From positions 372,001-436,000 of the forward strand of contig JADNYJ010000005.1 in NCBI GenBank assembly GCA_015501075.1: 64,000 bases of DNA. Reading direction: 5' to 3'. A model generated the notes under the pieces. The model saw only the letters and a program-made list of their open reading frames with translations, made no database searches and was not told where the DNA came from. Position 1 is the stretch's first letter; the number at the start of each line of letters is the position of its first letter. Source of the DNA: Gymnopilus junonius (lineage: Eukaryota > Basidiomycota > Agaricomycetes > Agaricales > Galerinaceae). Positions 12,737-24,483 of the stretch are shown piece after piece. The translations under genes and the position numbers were made by a program.

Positions 12737-13105
12737 GGCTGCTCTTCTCAGAGAGCTCTAGTCCGCAGGATTGTGGTCGCCTTCACACAAGGTCAGGTCG
12801 GGATTTGCCGGATTCCCATTTCTCATGGTCCCTGTCAGATGATCTGATGTGTTTTGTTTTTCGCGGAATGACCTCTTTCTGATCCAAAATCTCTGCGACC
12901 TGGCTTCTTTTCCTGACACTTGACTGGCGGCTCTCTCTTTCACTACAGACACCACTTCGCACCTTCCAGGAATCCTGTTTCTTTATTTATTCCCGGTCAG
13001 GTCGTGCAGTGGAATTTTTGCATCAATCATTTTCTCTCGCTAAGCATGCTTGTTCCTTTTGGATGGCAGATTCTATGTATTCCTTTTGAGCTCTTATTCA
13101 GCAAC
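12737..13105. other. Upstream region of the kinesin gene
   Basis: A 369-bp interval between the kinesin start and a doubtful small gene on the + strand. It is pyrimidine-rich on the + strand at 12940-13050. No recognisable gene or RNA. Confidence 0.4.
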
Positions 13106-13384
13106 ATGGCCGACCCTCTCCACATTAAGCGAGGCATTACAGTAAGCTGAACGAAATTTTCAACCAGCCAAGTACGAGCGCTCAGCGGCCACTGGATTTA
13201 CAATTTGAAGGACAAACACTTGAGGAGCTCGCACTTCCTGAGGGACATGTGGATATGGAAAACAACCCAAGCAAGCATAATATTGGGGTACATAAACCCC
13301 TTGAACGTTCCCAGTAAGTATGAGTATGTACACTAATGTATACTTCCATCATGCCATCTAAATTACATAAGGCGCAGTTCTTGA
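13106..13384 (+). CDS. Possible small protein gene, unrecognised
   Basis: An ATG at 13106 (MADPLHIKRGIT) is followed by a strong GTAAGC donor, and a downstream open stretch reads STSAQRPLDLQFEGQTLEEL and then ALPEGHVDMENN, with acidic, protein-like composition. That stretch ends at a textbook donor, GTAAGTATGAG, at about 13314, and a TAAG acceptor at 13371 leads to a stop at 13382-13384. The problem is the first intron: the only frame-compatible acceptor (CCAG) makes it 26 bp, which is shorter than fungal introns allow. Either the start lies elsewhere or the frame is a remnant. The end lies 19 bases from the convergent arginase stop. No family is recognised. Confidence 0.28.
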
Positions 13385-13403
13385 AATATCCATACGTATG
13401 CGA

Positions 13404-14812
13404 CTACAGAAGAGTTTCGCCTTTAATTTCCACCCATGAATAAACATTGCTGATCAGGAATGAAGGCTGCTTACCGAGTGCAGATCTGACCAACGAGCAG
13501 CCCACTGCGACCGTTTGCTTCACACTTGCTTGATCTGCTAGAGAAGGGTTCACTTCCTGTACACAGGTATGTTAGAGCTGAACCAGAAACTAGGCTATTT
13601 GCATACCATTAAGTCGAGTGCCACAAGCAAGCCAGTCTCGTAGATTGCTTCGCAGATGTAATGACCTTCTCTGAAAGTCAGGCCACCGCGTACCTAAGTC
13701 ATAGAAAATTAATTAGCTGAACATGTTTTTTTAAGACAATTAATTCACTCACAGGAGTGCCGGTGGAAGGCGCGACGCTGGGATCCAGAGCATCGACATC
13801 GAAGCTGAGATGAATGGGCCTGTCTCTACCTGGATTAACATGGTCCAAAGCGATTTCTACAACCTTGCCAATGCCGTACTTGTCGACCTCGTGCATGCTA
13901 AAAGCTTTGATGTTGTTGTCGCGGAGAATCTTCTTTTCTCCAGCGTCAACGTCTCGCAGACCAATGTAAACTAAACGGTCTGTTCGCAGAAGTGGCTTTA
14001 CCCATGAAAACTCATCGACTTTGGGTCCCAGGCCAAGGAGGAATGAAACAGGCATGCCATGGATATTTCCTGAGCCAAAACTGTAAGTTCGACCTCGACA
14101 TCAAGGAAGACAGGAAAAAATAATACCGGATTTCGTCGTTTCAGCAGTGTTGATATCCGCGTGTGCGTCGATCCAAATGACGCAGGCATCTGGGTATTTT
14201 CTATGATTTAAAAGGGTTAGGTTGAAGGAAAAGTTGGATGCCTACCACACTTACGATAACGTGCCTGAGATCGTTCCCATAGCCTATCACGCCAATGAAA
14301 AGGCCTTCTGCAATTCCAGTAACAATAAACACTTACCAATGAATGGTCCCCCCCGAGCGTTACGGGCAATTCCCCTTTGGCGACATGATCTCCAACAACC
14401 TTGGCCACTGACTGGGTAACGCGAGAAACGAGCCTTGGGTTTTTCAGAATACCGATCGGAGGGTCGTTGGTAGCACTAATATCTTCGAATTGGTGGTGGC
14501 CGTCGAATTTGACTTTCCACCCCAGGCCTTCCAAATCCTTGATAATTCCTGCTTCGATGAGACGAATGGGTCCTTGATCAACACCTGCTTTGGGCTGTCG
14601 GATGCATTAGAAAGAGAAGACACGATTCGCAGGAATTGACGCACTTGACCACCGCTTAAACGACACTACTGTCAGCTCTTTGTATCGGTTGTGTATAATG
14701 TGCGGAAAACATGCCTAAAGGGACAACCGACAATCTGAAACCGTATATACTCAGCAAGGAAAACGAGGAAGCAAGTACTCATGGGACTTACAGCTGTCGT
14801 CTTGGGCTCCAT
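13404..14812 (-). CDS. CAR1: Arginase
   Basis: Hydrolyses L-arginine to ornithine and urea (cytosolic, Mn2+-dependent; arginine catabolism). Metal-binding signatures are present: [14 protein letters not shown] and [19 protein letters not shown]; the C-terminus ends [16 protein letters not shown]. The N-terminal part is assembled from tiny exons: exon 1 (14792-14812, MEPKTTA), a 20-nt exon (14715-14734, IVGCPF plus two bases), a 10-nt exon (14645-14654, SGGQ with the previous bases), then [17 protein letters not shown]. This restores the family sequence [16 protein letters not shown]. The second intron (14655-14714) starts with GC (GCATGT) and ends TTTAAG, so it is a GC-AG intron. Another short exon of 29 nt encodes AMGTISGTL before [18 protein letters not shown]-like run lies about 80 bp upstream, and the aminotransferase diverges on the other side. 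Confidence 0.93.
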
Positions 14813-14891
14813 AATAAAACGCGATTGGGAAGCCATCTAGTTATCTCTAGGGGGAAGGGGATGCAAGGGCGTTACTTCCACAGTCTTCTCT

Positions 14892-14901
14892 TATATATAT
14901 A
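14892..14901 (-). promoter_or_regulatory. TATA box candidate for arginase
   Basis: TATATATATA, 80-90 bases upstream of the arginase ATG at 14812. Confidence 0.45.
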
Positions 14902-15348
14902 GTCGGAATCGAGCGACAAGATCCGGCAATGGTAAGCGCTGAAGCCCTCAAGTGTAAAAGGGGAACCAAGGTATTGGAACGATGAAATTTGCTCCAACCT
15001 ATTTTTTGGCATCTTCCGCCATATGCTGTATCCCGAAGAACGCAAAAGGTTCATGCATGGTCCACCAATATGGATTATCATTGCAAGTACTATATCACAA
15101 AGCTCTTCATTGGGGCTTTGTCTGAGGGCTTTCTGCCCGCTTTCGCGTTCGACGGTTCGGTCCTCCTTATCTCTGATTCCTACGACGTCGACGGAACAGA
15201 TTTATCTACGGCTTTTCCTAGCCTTCCACGGACTCGCCGCTGCACATCGCACATGATTCAATTCTAAAAAATAGGACGACGTCACCTGTCATCACTACAT
15301 ACTGTCGGAGTAACTGCTTGCCTCTGGTTGAACTTTGCGGCGATTCAC

Positions 15349-15356
15349 TATAAATA
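15349..15356 (+). promoter_or_regulatory. TATA box candidate for the aminotransferase
   Basis: TATAAATA, about 125 bases upstream of the ATG at 15481. Position and sequence fit a fungal core promoter. Confidence 0.5.
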
Positions 15357-15480
15357 GAGAACGTCGCCACTGACAACACAGCCAGCTCTGCCTGTCTCTC
15401 GATCCTATCAAGCTTCAATCTCAATCGATAGTCCTCTTTTTGCCCTTCACACTTGCCACTGTCCATATTATCTTTGCATC

Positions 15481-17976
15481 ATGGCAAACACACTGCGTTC
15501 TACTTCGGGAACCACTACGCCCCATTTCAGAGATATGGTACGTCTCAAGGGTCTCTTTTCTCCACCATCTACTATGCATTTTCACCTCCCCCATGTCCAT
15601 TCTATCACTCACATTGTTGAACAGGTTCGCGATGTTATGAAACAGTACAAGAATGAGAAAGAGTCTGAGGCTCATCAAGTGTGGCCTCCCCTTGCTGCGT
15701 ATATTGCAGTGATTTAAATCTTCTTCTAGATCTTCCGCAGAGCCGGTGGTCATCAACCCAAAGGACTGCCTCACATAACCAACCCAGTAAATCTTCAGAT
15801 CCTTCGTTTTGCAGTTGTATCTAACCTACTGTGCAGGACGAAGAGACGGTGCCAGGTATCGAACATCCAGGAAGCACTGGCGTCATATACTGCTCCGACC
15901 GTGCTATGGCCAATGGCTTCAGCTATTCCAGTTCTCATGAGTGGGCCAATTTAGGACAAGGTGCCCCTGAAGTAGGTCCTATCCCTGAGGCGTCCGAACG
16001 ACCGAACACCATCTCCCTTCCTCTCGATAGTCTGGAATACGCCCCAACCACAGGAGTGAAGGGCGAGTACGCTAAATATATCATGCCGTGCGGCAAGTAT
16101 AGATTATCTATTTTTAGCCCTCCGCGAGGCCGTCGCCAGCTTGTACAATCACACCTATCGACAGGGAACAGCAAGCCAGTATACCTTTGAAAATGTCTGC
16201 ATTGTCCCGGGAGGGCGTGCTGGGTTATCTAGAGTTGCGGCCGTGATAGGTGATGTCTATACGGTAAGTATGCCATCCAGACTTGAAGCTTGAGTGCTTG
16301 TTGCTAAACTACTTTTACAGAGTTACCAAGTCCCCGACTACACCGCCTATGATCAAGTTCTGAGTGCTTTCAAACGTTTAGTACCCGTTCCAACCACGTA
16401 AGCTGATATTAGTTTCCACCGGACTAAGCAACCTGGTCTAAAGTGATTGATGATTGATCTCAATTTGCAGCCTTGACCCTAATGTGACCTTTCTTTCCTT
16501 TTGACCAAGAATAACATTCAACTTCCGTTCAGGACAAATATAGTCTTAACATAGAGCAAACCAAGGTTAGTTTTCTCAACCCTGGGATTGGCCGACCCTT
16601 ATAGCTATCTATAGAAAGACATTCGTTGCCAAGGATTAGCAGTTGTACTTGCATCAAATCCTCGTAATCCCACTGGCCAAGTCAGTTTCAAATCATTTCA
16701 TTCTCATTAAGAATACTAATATATGCGCTAGGTTATCAAGTGAAGCTAGCCTTCTGTTTATTGACGTATCCCTGCTTACTGGAATTAAAGGGGAAACGAT
16801 CTCAAAGAACTCGTGTCTTTGAGCAAAGAAGGTACTACAATTATTCTTGATGAGGTAAATGTCACCTTCAGCCTGCATCAACCACTATTACTTACTTTTG
16901 CAGTTCTATTCATGGTATATCTATCCCGAGCACGACAGCGATTACGGCAAATCGGTGTCCTCGGCAGCGTATATCGAAGACGTGAATGAGGAAAGTGTCT
17001 CAATAAGCATAATTTACCAAATGACGTCTATCTTTGCAGGATTCCGTTGTCATCATTGACGGTCTTACTAAGGTAATACCCGCTACTATCAAAGGAGACG
17101 CAAGAAATATTGAGTAAATACTCCAGAATTGGCGTCTCCCTGGGTGGCGAGTCTGCTGGGTCCTCGGACCCAAGAACTTGATTACTGCATTATCGCAGTC
17201 AGGTTCTTTCCTCGACGGCGGTGCTAACCACCCGTAAGTCGAGCTATAATCATTTACAAGAGTTAAAGGCCAATTTCCTGCGCAGCCTACAACTTGCAGC
17301 CATTCCATTGTTAGATCCTCTCCATGTCCAACAAGAGAAGGCGAGTCGCCCTCGCAATTGAACTTCGGACACAAATAACATTCGCTACCCATCGGTCCAG
17401 ATTGCCCTCCAGAAACACTTCAAAACTAAGCGGGACCATGTTCTTGCCCGTCTTAAGAAGCTACATCTTGAAGTTACTATACCCCCGAGCAGCACGTTCT
17501 ACATCTGGTTGAACTTAGAAAAGTTGCCGCCGCCTTTGAACAATGGTTTGGTGCGTCGAGTTCTATTTCATTGACAGGTTACCTTAACACACCATGCCGG
17601 TCAGACCTTCTTTGAGGAATTACTCAAGGAAAAGACGATTGTAATTCCTGGTATTTTCTTCGATATCAACCCTGCCCATCGCAGAAACCTCTTTAATTCC
17701 CCTTGCCATCACTTTGTTCGCCTTTCCTTCGGCCCACCTCTCAAGGACCTTGACATGGGTAAGCGACTGTGAAATACCGAGCGTTTTATCATCTTCAAAT
17801 TTACTATTTTCAGGACTTGATGCCATTGACCGCGTCTTGAAGAAGGCGAAGCAAAGTGGAATGGGGGATTTCGGGCAAGGGTAGGTCGTTATTCAGAAAA
17901 TCTTGATTCCATGTCGACTAAGACCTTTCTCAGATACAAGACGACAGTAGAAATCGTCGATCCTGCCCAAGTGTGA
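15481..17976 (+). CDS. PLP-dependent aminotransferase, class I/II
   Basis: Fold-type I aminotransferase; substrate not predictable from sequence, though valine/alanine/aromatic-type enzymes of this branch are common in fungi. Many short exons give MANTLRSTSGTTTPHFRDM, VRDVMKQYKNEKESEAHQ, IFRRAGGHQPKGLPHITNP, then ALREAVASLYNHTYRQ, ENVCIVPGGRAGLSRVAAV, YQVPDYTAYDQVL, the ASNPRNPTGQVI block, IILDEFYSWYIYPE, the catalytic-lysine block GLTKNWRLPGWRVCW, and FFDINPAHRRNLF followed by HFVRLSFGPP. The ending is IVDPAQV, stop 17974-17976. The intron at 16063-16117 begins GCGAGT and ends TTTTTAG. Only this GC donor joins VK to ALREAV in frame; the nearby GT (GTACGC) gives the wrong frame. Confidence 0.88.
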
Positions 17977-18101
17977 TCTACTTGGAATACAGCTTCTGTC
18001 TTGATTATATGCACAGAAGCCCAGATTTGTTTCAAACTGTACAACGCGTGTAATCGAGGTTTTGAAATTGCGTTTATATAATTCAAACTTTCTTGAATGC
18101 A

Positions 18102-20767
18102 TTAAACAGCGGGGTTAAAAGAGGCAAAAGCAGCCTTGAATGCCTGGGCGTCAGCTCTGTCCTCCTCTTCTGATAACATACAAGCTTTCCAGTCCAGTCG
18201 GTCTGGGATTCCTAGAAGACCGACCAACACTTGTCTAATTTTAAAACAGTTAACTGGGAAAAGAGTTCAAACAAGTAAAGGACTGACCTGCCGAACTGCA
18301 CACTAAAAGGAACTTGGTCTTTTATCAGATGAACCATTTTCCGTCCGTCGGGTAGATCAATTTTAAAATAGCTGCCTTTTCCGTTCGCATACGAGGCAAT
18401 TGCGGCTTCGGGATCCTCCTCAAAGTCGACACCCAAAGCTTGACCTTCTCTTATGAATGCCTCTTCAACCTTATTCTCGAGTCGCGATGGTATTGGTACT
18501 ACTTGGATATGGGCATGCCCTCCCTTTGCTGTAAGACGGCCAACTTCAAAGACCACAGGCACTGAGCCGTATTTTGCGTACATGGCTGTAAGAGCGGCCT
18601 TGAATCTATCGAACAAAGTAGGTGACATGTGGAATAGCATGGAGCAAAATCAACTTACCGTTCCGTTTCCTCCATAATAGACTGAACAAGATCAGGCTGT
18701 ATTGTCGAATACGTAGGGTAATGTGTGATGGGGACGATAAGAACATGTCCACCTCCGGGAATATCAACGTGCTCTGTAAACGATTGCGTTGGAACGATCT
18801 GACCTTTCGGGAGTGTTACATAACACTCAGACCCAATTGCGACGATAAGATGCTTCCTATGCGAGTATGAGGGACAATTACCAGCGGAAAGTATAGCATA
18901 AAGACATACGCGAGATTCGGATTTGACAGACAGAACCAACATTCATCAGCTAAAACAATGTTATCGTCAATTCCACGTCCAAAAAACTTGGAAAAATGTA
19001 ACCAACGGGCGATCTCTTTCGGTGGACCACGTTTACCACTTCGTCGTTCTCCTTGTGGGGGGCGTTGGTTAGCCACTAAACAATCCTCGATATAGTGGTT
19101 CTCGCTTCCGCACGCGCGACAGACATAACCAGGCTTGGGCTTTCTGCCTCCGGTGTCGCCTTTAGCATCCTTGGTTGGGCAATCACGGACGAAGTGGCCA
19201 GGCTGGATTGCAAAGATAAGAGATATTGCGAAAGAATGTACAAAACATACCTCATTGCAAATTTTGCATATGTAGTCCTCAGGCGGTTTGGTACGTTCCG
19301 GACAATCATTGATATAGTGCTGCAACAAGACTCAGATAATGGCAGAGGGAATAACGCTTGAAATGCGAAATTACCTCGGTAGACTCGCATCGTCGGCACT
19401 TGTACCCAGGCGGTGGTTTTCCAGGCTCACCCAGCTTTTCTGTGGGAAATAAGCAATCCAGAATACCATTTGATTTTGAGCTACATACCAACCCGAACAC
19501 GTTTTTGAGGTTGCTCAACATTTTTTCCGAAAATAAAATTCTCGCCTTCGCCATCCAAAGGTCGTTTCGACGGTCGGGAGGCAAATCCCAAAAATGGATT
19601 TTTTGAAATGTTCGCGGGGCGAGCAGTGGCCGAAGAGGCGGGTTCTATGTTGAACGCGTAGAACCACTGTAGGACGTTCAGTTGTTCCTTTTGTCGAAAG
19701 CTGAAGACAAGCGTACCCTTTGTTTTTTTCCGGAACTCGGGGATTCACCACCAAACGCCCCTAGACTAATGAACCGTGCGGCGCGACCTTGTTCATCCTC
19801 CCATGCATACGGTTCCCGTTCCCAAAAGTGAGGAGGACGACCACCACCTGCTGCAAAGTGGTATCTGGGCTTCGTCTTCCAAACGATGTCGTTCACTGGC
19901 GGAGCTCCGACAGAAGATAACTGGAGGTCTGGAAGTGGGGCGGAGGAGAACTGCGTAACGGCTGTGGGCCACACATGGGTCAGTAAAATGTCCACGTATT
20001 GCGAAGACGATGCAGAAGCTTGAATCGATGCGAGCGAAGAATAACTCTTTTGGTTTGGTGTGGAACTTTTTACGAAAGTATTCGACAGGAGCCTCTCGAC
20101 TGTGTGATGCGAGAAAAAAGGAGAAAGGAACCCCTTGCAGATGCAGGTCGGTATGATTATGAGATATATAAACAAGGAAAAACTCTTACAGGTGCTGCTT
20201 CAGCTGAATCGTATAGTTCAGGATCGTAAATCCCGCCTAGGCAGGCTATCCGCAGTCCATTTGCCGTTGTGACTACACCAGATTTACCTATAACAATATT
20301 TTCATTCGCAGTAATAAAGAAAAGCAATACGCGAACATACTCATCAAGAACACATTCTTGCACAGTTCCCCTCCAGTCTTTGCGAACTTCTCAATCACGT
20401 TGGCCGGCAGAGGGTGTTCGCCCTGCATGATATAGAATTCAAGTGGTGCTATGGAATTGGAGTCTCTCAGTCCATCAAAAGGATGTGAGTGTAAGGATAA
20501 TACCTTCCAAACTCCCGTTCAACATTGACTCTGTCTCGTCTCCCTGTTCAAGTGCCTGTTCTGCAGCCCTTGGTGGACCAAAGAAGTCACCTGTGCATAG
20601 CACAAGATCGAATTTGCCATGTTTCGCGTCAATGGCCTTGACTTTGGCGAATAGATCGCGAATAGAGCCTGCGGGTGACCCAACTGTCAATCTGCGTAAG
20701 GAAAGTTAGGACACCGAGTCCGTAAAATCATAAAGACTACTCACATTTTGAGTGCTGGTGAAGCCAT
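18102..20767 (-). CDS. CWF19-like / Drn1 splicing-associated protein with three zinc knuckles
   Basis: Homolog of CWF19L1 / yeast Drn1, factors linked to intron-lariat turnover and the late spliceosome. The N-terminus (MASPALKILTVGSPAGSIRD, then FDLVLCTGDFFG and TTANGLRIACLGGIYDPELY) is the metallophosphatase-like domain. A Pro-rich linker follows. The centre holds three CX2CX4HX4C zinc knuckles: CRRCESTEHYINDC, CKICNEPGHFVRDC and CRACGSENHYIEDC. The C-terminal half carries the CwfJ domains with the HIT-like motif GGHVLIVPITHYP and GRLTAKGGHAHIQVVPIP, ending FASFNPAV. The start is the ATG at 20767 (an intron falls within codon 9), the stop TAA at 18102-18104. Identity is strong; the exon junctions near 19500-19700 and 20200-20400 are approximate. 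Confidence 0.88.
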
Positions 20768-22519
20768 GATGCATGATGAGCTTCTGCGCGCGCCAAGCCA
20801 AACGCGCCTCACAACCTGTGTTTGTATGTCATTCGCTTGCCAAATATGTTAAATAAAATTCGCGTCTTATTCTCTAGTTGAAGTTGAGTTGAAGTCAACT
20901 ACGTCAGCTCAAATCAAACACTTAGATTCAGAAGTCCAGTAAACACCTAAATACTGCTTAAATACCGCGCGCCATTTATCTGCGATCCTGTCAAAATCAG
21001 TGGAATACTTGCCCGGTTTCCTTCCGACTTGGAGTCTTGTTTCAATCGAAGCAATTCCCCATTCAAAACATTTTAATTTGCTCCACTCACAGCGAACTGC
21101 CTCGGCTGGATTCTGAGATAGCACCCCATGATTCGCACTATTCTAGCAAGAGAGGCGTTCGTTATTTTCAAAATAATTATTAATATCACATCCATTTGTC
21201 CTCAGGACGTCAGGGGCACCGTGGCCACTGGGTAGATTTGGTCTGTAGGACTATATCCGCTTTCAGTACAATACTTCATGAAAATAACGAGGCACCTGGT
21301 TCTTGTTACAATATTAGAGCACTGTGTGGTATGCCAGCTCGTGCTATCCATAGTAACAATGTGAACTGGTGATCATAACAAATCCTGGAAATTTGTAAGA
21401 AGAGGAGGAAACGATAGCTACTATGTATAAAGCTGCACTTCGATAGAAGGAGGTTCGGTTAAAAGGCTAACTCACAAGCTGTAAGCATTCTTGAAAGGAT
21501 GATTCTTTCGATTTTTGCCCTTGATTTTTCTGACAGGCGCGGAGAGCACTGTCCGATGATACTTGACGATCGACTGCCCTGGATGATTGGATCAGACAAA
21601 ATTGAAGAGAATGCATAGCCATATGGCATATCGTACCTCAGCACGGGATAATCACTCCGGAGAGGACCCGGGGAAACAGCATAAAGGCACAGACAAGGGT
21701 CGGTTGAGGTTCGGGAATAATATTCGAAAGTGCAGGTCTCTGGAGTCTGCAGTCCCTTCCGTCTTCTACAGGTCCCCACTTGGAAGAAAGCCTCATAATC
21801 ATTTTCCAACATTAAATTTTCAAGCTTGCGTGGATAACACAAGTAAGGCAGGCCTTTTCCGTTGCCAAAGCTTGATGAGCAGCCAGTGAGAGAATTGGCG
21901 TGATTGCTTTATTTATCAAAGGGTCGTTTCTGTTCGAGTATGTACTACGCTGAGCAAGCGCTCGGACATGGTACATGTACATGCTTCTCCGTGATGGATT
22001 TCGACAGCCTGGGTGGGCACATGTGGGTAAGTACACTGACGGAAGCAATTCAGATTCTGACTGCAGGCCTATGTTCCTCGAAGGGTATAAGAAATTTTCA
22101 CAGAGCACATAAGCAAAAATAACGACAAGACATGGATGCCGACGAAACAGGAGGAGACGGGGCGGTGAGCGGCCTAAGCAAAAAGCATGCATCCGTCTTT
22201 CAAACTGTTATAAGACTATCAGAAACAAAGAAATCAGGTTGAAAGCCAAGAGCTCAGGGGCACGCCGAGCACATGAAGATGAATGCAAGGATGTATGTTG
22301 AGGAAGGAAGAACAAGGAGGGCGCAGTGAAAGTCCTGAAAAGGAACAAGGACGACGTGAACGCAGCAAAGTGGATGAAGCCGAATTTGAGCCGAATTTAG
22401 AACACGCTTCCCTGTCATTGTCCTGGACTGCCATTAGTACTGAACAAGATGATTTTCCCGTTTCCCTATAAAACCGCGTTGAACGCGAGGACACATTCTT
22501 TGGCAGCGTTTCTCTCGCT
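20768..22519. other. 1.75 kb interval without a convincing gene
   Basis: Between the divergent CWF19-like gene and the esterase. A - strand open stretch at 20909-21150, starting after a CTAG acceptor-like site, has protein-like composition (CEWSKLKCFEWGIASIETRL, then DRIADKWRAVFKQYLG) but no ATG and no recognised family; it could be an orphan exon or a gene fragment. Frames at 21459-22192 and 22283-22690 look random. The promoter of the esterase occupies the right end. Confidence 0.4.
22467..22473 (+). promoter_or_regulatory. TATA box candidate for the secreted esterase
   Basis: TATAAAA about 50 bases upstream of the esterase ATG at 22520. Confidence 0.5.
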
Positions 22520-24483
22520 ATGGGTCTCCTAGTTTTTCTCGTTTTCTTTTCTCTTTTCTTGCCCTCGTTCGCTGTTCCCACCACCCACCGAGTCATTGTT
22601 CCGCCGATTGATCCTCGTAAGATCCTCTGCCAGCTTCCCATTCTCAAGAAGTTCTTGTGCCCACCTACCGGAATCTCAGCGCTGTCCAAGAAAACCGTTC
22701 TTGGTACTGCTCAAGGCACGAACGACCAATCAGGCGTCCAACGCTTCGCCGTTAAGTATGCTTCTGCAAGCAGATGGGCCCCCTCGACCTTGGTCACAGC
22801 CTGGGAGCTTCCGTGAGTTCCTTCTTCATTGATTTTACAAGAGACTTACTTTTACCTTTACAGTAATGGGTCTACAAATGTCTCTGCTCTCCCCCTCGCT
22901 TGCCCTCAACCGGGAGTGGACCCATCAACCTATACAGAGGATTGTCTCTCAATGGTACTCTACGTGCCCTCCAATTTAGATTCGACCAGCAATGCGTCTA
23001 CACTTATGTGGTACGTGTTTACTCTCTTCCTGGCATCTACAGGACAAAGTGAATATTTTTCAAGGGTTCATGGAGGTTCGTTTATTGTCGGTTCAGCTAC
23101 TGGTGCCGGACTAAATGGTTCAAACCTTGCAATTGCCACCAATTCCATAGTGGCTGTCGTGCAGTATCGATTAGGAGCCGTAAGCCTCTTTTTCGTTCAT
23201 CGCCTACATCTTATCTGAATACGTTTGCTATTAATCAGTTGGGATTTTTACCTCCGAACGGTCAGACTAATCTTGCTGTCAAAGACCTCATGAATGCTCT
23301 TCAATTCTTGGGGAAGGTTGTCCCAGCATTTGGTGGTAGTGCTTCGAAAATCACTATAGCTGGACAAAGTAGTGGCGCGAGCATGATCAGAGCTTTACTG
23401 GCGGTGCCTTCAGCCACTTCCCTCTTCCGATCTGCTATTTTGCAGTCTGATCCTATGGTGACTATCTCGAAATCTCCTTATACTGCGTAGCATTGATGTG
23501 TTCTGTCTTGTGATCCAGGATTTTGGGTTCTTGAGGTCGACAACGCAGAAAACACTGCAGGCTTATTTCAATGGGGGTGTCGGCTGCGGTTCAACCAATA
23601 CAGCTTGTGCGAAGTCACTGTCTGTGGATGACATCTTGGATAACCAAATGGATGTCTTCAACAATGCAATCAATCTCGATCCCGCTGCTGGCAACAGCGA
23701 GCCCATTCGTCCTGTCCTAGATGGTTCTTTCATTACCGCCCCTTTGGACTCAACTGCGCCATTCCCTCCCGTCAATAAACCTATCTTGGTCACTACAGTC
23801 GCACAAGATGCTGGGTTTGCCATCTATCTCAACTCTCCAGATCCCGTTCCTGAGGACGAATTTGCCCCCGCCCTTAATCTGACTTTCGGTCCAGCCCGGA
23901 CAGCGACCATTCTCAATTCTGGCTTCTACACACCTGTTCCGTCTGACGGTTCTGTTGACGCCCGTGTTCAGCTGCAGACACTTGGCACAGACTATTTGTG
24001 GAGATGCTCTAGTTGGACCTTCGCCAGAAACTGGGCTCAGCATGGAGGCTCTGTGTATGTTGGCCAGTTTGTTGTCGGGGCAACCTACCCGGGTAACGAG
24101 GTTGTACCCTATTGTACGCAGCCTGGTATTGTCTGCCATCAGGACGACATAGAGATAGTCGTAAGTAACTCCCTCCCTAATTGCATCTCACATGTCAAGT
24201 ACTTGTTCCTAATCGTTTATGTTCTTTTTCTTCCCAGTTTGGCACTGTCCCTAGCCCATCCAGTGCCCAATCAGCGCTTGTCGCTGAGATGCAGGCGCGA
24301 TACAAGGCATTCCTTTCTGCTGGCAATCCCAATACACCCGGTTTCGCCACTTGGACACTTGCTACCAACTCCGATGTTCATGCTCTTGTTCTTGGGGGTT
24401 CGGGCGAAGTTTCCGTCGGAGCATGTACCCCAGCTTTCTGGGGATCTGGTGTGCAATATGACTACCAGTTTTTTGATGAATGA
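22520..24483 (+). CDS. Secreted type-B carboxylesterase/lipase
   Basis: Alpha/beta-hydrolase of the carboxylesterase type B family, probably secreted. A clear signal peptide starts the protein (MGLLVFLVFFSLFLPSFAVP). The usual landmarks follow: the cysteine-containing EDCLSMVLYVPS, oxyanion-hole VHGGSF, NSIVAVVQYRLGALGFLP, nucleophile elbow GQSSGAS, acidic region around APFPPVNKPILVTTVAQDAG, and the histidine region SDVHALVLGG. Several N-glycosylation sequons (NGS, NVS, NAS) fit secretion. Introns fall after WELP, after LMW (joining W to VHGGSF), after RLGA, after SDPM, and at about 24160-24238. The stop is TGA at 24481-24483. The substrate cannot be told from sequence. Confidence 0.9.

Larger units (their letters stand above)
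14813..15480. promoter_or_regulatory. Divergent promoter region between arginase and aminotransferase
   Basis: A 668-bp interval between two divergent starts. It carries a TATA-type element oriented toward each gene (14892-14901 and 15349-15356). Overlapping open frames at 15023-15267 have no domain and look like chance. Shared nitrogen or amino-acid regulation of the two genes is possible but not shown. Confidence 0.5.
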
